64,000 bases of DNA, taken from contig PAQY01000013.1 of the NCBI GenBank assembly GCA_002709955.1, forward strand, positions 186,001-250,000, written 5' to 3'. Position 1 is the first letter of the stretch; every line of letters begins with the position of its first letter. Positions 62,642-64,000 of this stretch are shown here, piece by piece. The DNA comes from Rhodospirillaceae bacterium. Lineage in GTDB: Bacteria > Pseudomonadota > Alphaproteobacteria > UBA8366 > Aestuariispiraceae. The translations under genes were made by a program, and so were the position numbers. Under the pieces are notes generated by a model. It did no database searches. It worked only from the letters and a program-made list of their open reading frames with translations, and had not been told where the DNA came from.

Positions 62642-63442
62642 TTAAAACATGCCATTGTTTACAGCCATTTGATGACCGATTGGAATGTCGGAATTTAGAT
62701 AAAAGGGGGAAGAGTCTAAGCGCATTAAATCAATTATAATCTGCTGATGTTCCAAAGATTTATTCCTGATGGCTATGTCTGCCGATGATCCGGCGTAGAA
62801 GTGTGCTGGTTCACAATTATAGTATGTATTGTTTGTGCACACAGGATTGATTTTATTTCGGAAATCAAATCGGATGGCACAGTCCAAGCCCTGTTGATTT
62901 GGAATAATAGCTGTCTGGTGTATTTCATTTAGTTTACCCAGCAGGTCGGGCCAAGGCATTGCTGGCAATGCCTGAAGCATTCTAATCTTATTATTAAAAT
63001 CGGGCTCTATATTAAGAAACGAACCGACTGTATGATGAGTGCTAGGATTTCCGCTCGGACCAAAAGTTTGGGTATTGTCTTCGACTGAATAGAGATTTCC
63101 GCGTTTCCAAACGATCACAAATGCAGATCGTGGCTTTAAGACTACCCAATATGATGTTTTGTTGGTGTTAGGGTTATTTACCCCAAAATTACGGGTAAAA
63201 GGTCTTTGCTGTAATGTTATGTATAAGCAAGATTTTGGGATACTTTTGTCTCTTAGTTTTTCTATTTCAAGGTCAATTTCGGACGGGTTCACCGGCAAAG
63301 TAGATGGGGCGGAAGCACCCTTAACCGTGCCGCTATTTGGGAAAGATGAAAAAAAATCAGTACCGGAAAGTGAAATAATTCCAAATACAAAAAGAAGGAG
63401 TATTGAAAGTTCAGATAGAGTGCTTTCTACAATTCGTGACAT
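62642..63442 (-). CDS. Single-TM protein with extracytoplasmic domain, unknown
   Basis: 266 aa. One N-terminal hydrophobic helix (ILLLFVFGIISLSGTDFF) then a secreted or periplasmic domain with no family I recognise: SYWVVLKPRSAFVIVW, KIRMLQALPAMPWPDLLGKL and IRNKSLEHQQIIIDLMRL. It has no visible OmpA/MotB peptidoglycan-binding motif. Its ATG follows the stop of the upstream MotA/ExbB-like gene directly (TAA-ATG). AT-rich and unlike the neighbouring operon, suggesting horizontal origin. Confidence 0.65.
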   Translation of the reverse strand: MSRIVESTLSELSILLLFVFGIISLSGTDFFSSFPNSGTVKGASAPSTLPVNPSEIDLEIEKLRDKSIPKSCLYITLQQRPFTRNFGVNNPNTNKTSYWVVLKPRSAFVIVWKRGNLYSVEDNTQTFGPSGNPSTHHTVGSFLNIEPDFNNKIRMLQALPAMPWPDLLGKLNEIHQTAIIPNQQGLDCAIRFDFRNKINPVCTNNTYYNCEPAHFYAGSSADIAIRNKSLEHQQIIIDLMRLDSSPFYLNSDIPIGHQMAVNNGMF

Positions 63443-64000
63443 TTATAAGTCACTCTTGTTTTTGCGGTGACCCCATTTACGAACTACATAGTGTGCAAAA
63501 TCAGATATTTCATTATTTGTATTTAGATCATATAAATTTAAATGAGGTGTTGTTCTGGAAATTCTTGTTACTTGTAATAACTTTATGTCTTCTTGGCCAA
63601 GGTTTGGACGACTTCCGTCTGGATGCATTCTGCACGTACAATCCTTTATCTGATTTAGTAAAGTTATGATATTCTTTGCCCAGTTGGTTTTAGAAAAATT
63701 GCTCCAGTCCAATACATTTGAACTATGTTTGTCATTATTATTGAATCCAATATTGTCCATTAGGCTGCGTGTTATCAGGCCAAAGATCGTTGAAATGATC
63801 GCCGCCCCCGCTATTGGAACAATTTTTACCCCAAATGCTAACCGAACATCCGTGCTGTTGCTGTTGCCTAGTATAGCGTTCTGGCCAGCCAAATTAATAA
63901 GCAGTGATGTTGCAATTCCTGTTTGAAGGAATCCATAGGCCAAACTAGCCAAAGTGCATATAAACCCAATGAAATAAAATTTATCTGTAGACCAGCCGCA
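63443..64000 (-). CDS. MotA/TolQ/ExbB-like proton-channel subunit, N-terminus beyond the window
   Basis: The frame is open to the right edge (186 codons seen). Two helices match the channel-forming pair of MotA/ExbB proteins: FIGFICTLASLAYGF corresponds to FIGLLGTVxGL with its polar Thr, and after a 25-residue loop DVRLAFGVKIVPIAGAAIISTIFGLITRSL matches the DVxxGIxxALxxTxxGL helix. The C-terminal 100 residues are soluble and unlike MotA. The next gene encodes a single-TM protein, as expected for a MotB/ExbD-type partner. Family call is from motif pattern only. Confidence 0.5.
   Translation of the reverse strand, partial: CGWSTDKFYFIGFICTLASLAYGFLQTGIATSLLINLAGQNAILGNSNSTDVRLAFGVKIVPIAGAAIISTIFGLITRSLMDNIGFNNNDKHSSNVLDWSNFSKTNWAKNIITLLNQIKDCTCRMHPDGSRPNLGQEDIKLLQVTRISRTTPHLNLYDLNTNNEISDFAHYVVRKWGHRKNKSDL

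Noticed and set aside
62642-64000. Full Zorya defence system
   Set aside because: Only a MotA-like fragment and a partner without an OmpA domain are visible. No ZorC/ZorD or ZorE genes are in the window, so the name is not justified.

Overview
The window is chromosomal DNA of an alphaproteobacterium. Gene density is high, many genes overlap by 4 bp (ATGA), GC content is moderately high, and the gene set fits that class: gluQ-type synthetase, EnvZ/OmpR-like pair, Coq7, UvrB with a downstream pteridine-reductase-like SDR, a Mog/MoaB protein, and DUF2065. I cannot name the genus; a marine or freshwater Rhodospirillales-like lineage is my best guess. No rRNA, tRNA or CRISPR array was recognised.

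Layout. 0-3.5 kb: AlkA-type glycosylase (cut by the left edge), gluQ and an EnvZ/OmpR-like pair. 3.7-7.2 kb: an envelope-lipid glycosylation cluster (GT39, PAP2 phosphatase, LpxB-N-like membrane protein, ArnC/DPM1-like GT2). 7.3-18.3 kb: ilvE, MarR regulator, ChaC, MsrB, TPR protein, SufR-like regulator divergent from a Rieske protein plus MFS exporter, MoaB and a lytic transglycosylase. 18.5-24.8 kb: DUF2065, uvrB, SDR, uvrC and a small secreted protein. 24.8-31.5 kb: Ca2+/Na+ exchanger, pirin, glutathionyl-hydroquinone reductase, LysR regulator and pepN. 31.5-39.9 kb: OafA-like acyltransferase, a scar made of a partial helicase duplication and a gene fragment, a DinG-like helicase, an FrhB/BciB-like protein, an AEC carrier and a TerB-like protein.

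40.2-50.8 kb is a roughly 10.6-kb integrated element, flanked by a perfect 39-bp direct repeat that lies inside a structured small RNA with its own terminator. The tyrosine integrase sits at the right end, and a 19-bp integrase-arm-like repeat occurs near both ends. The element carries an AlpA-like excisionase, an HNH endonuclease, a winged-helix protein with internal repeats, a C-terminally truncated phage ejection-type protein, a protein built of five HTH/SANT-like repeats, and at the distal left end a cargo segment: two divergent genes sharing one CCATGG start, an iteron-like array with 12-bp then 20-bp pitch, a 62-aa ORF and an ImmA/IrrE-like protein whose HExxH motif reads KELMH. I read it as a phage satellite or decayed prophage with an accessory module. 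This is the most likely place for an undescribed system.

50.9-62.5 kb returns to host genes. Three are c-di-GMP related (EAL with dead GGDEF, PilZ, HD-GYP); the rest are an FkbM methyltransferase, a polytopic glycosyltransferase-like protein, a DUF4823-like lipoprotein, an acyl-CoA synthetase-like enzyme, coq7, dsbB and yqaA. At 62.6-64.0 kb the sequence turns AT-rich, with two adjacent genes, one MotA/ExbB-like and one single-TM secreted-domain protein, cut by the right edge.
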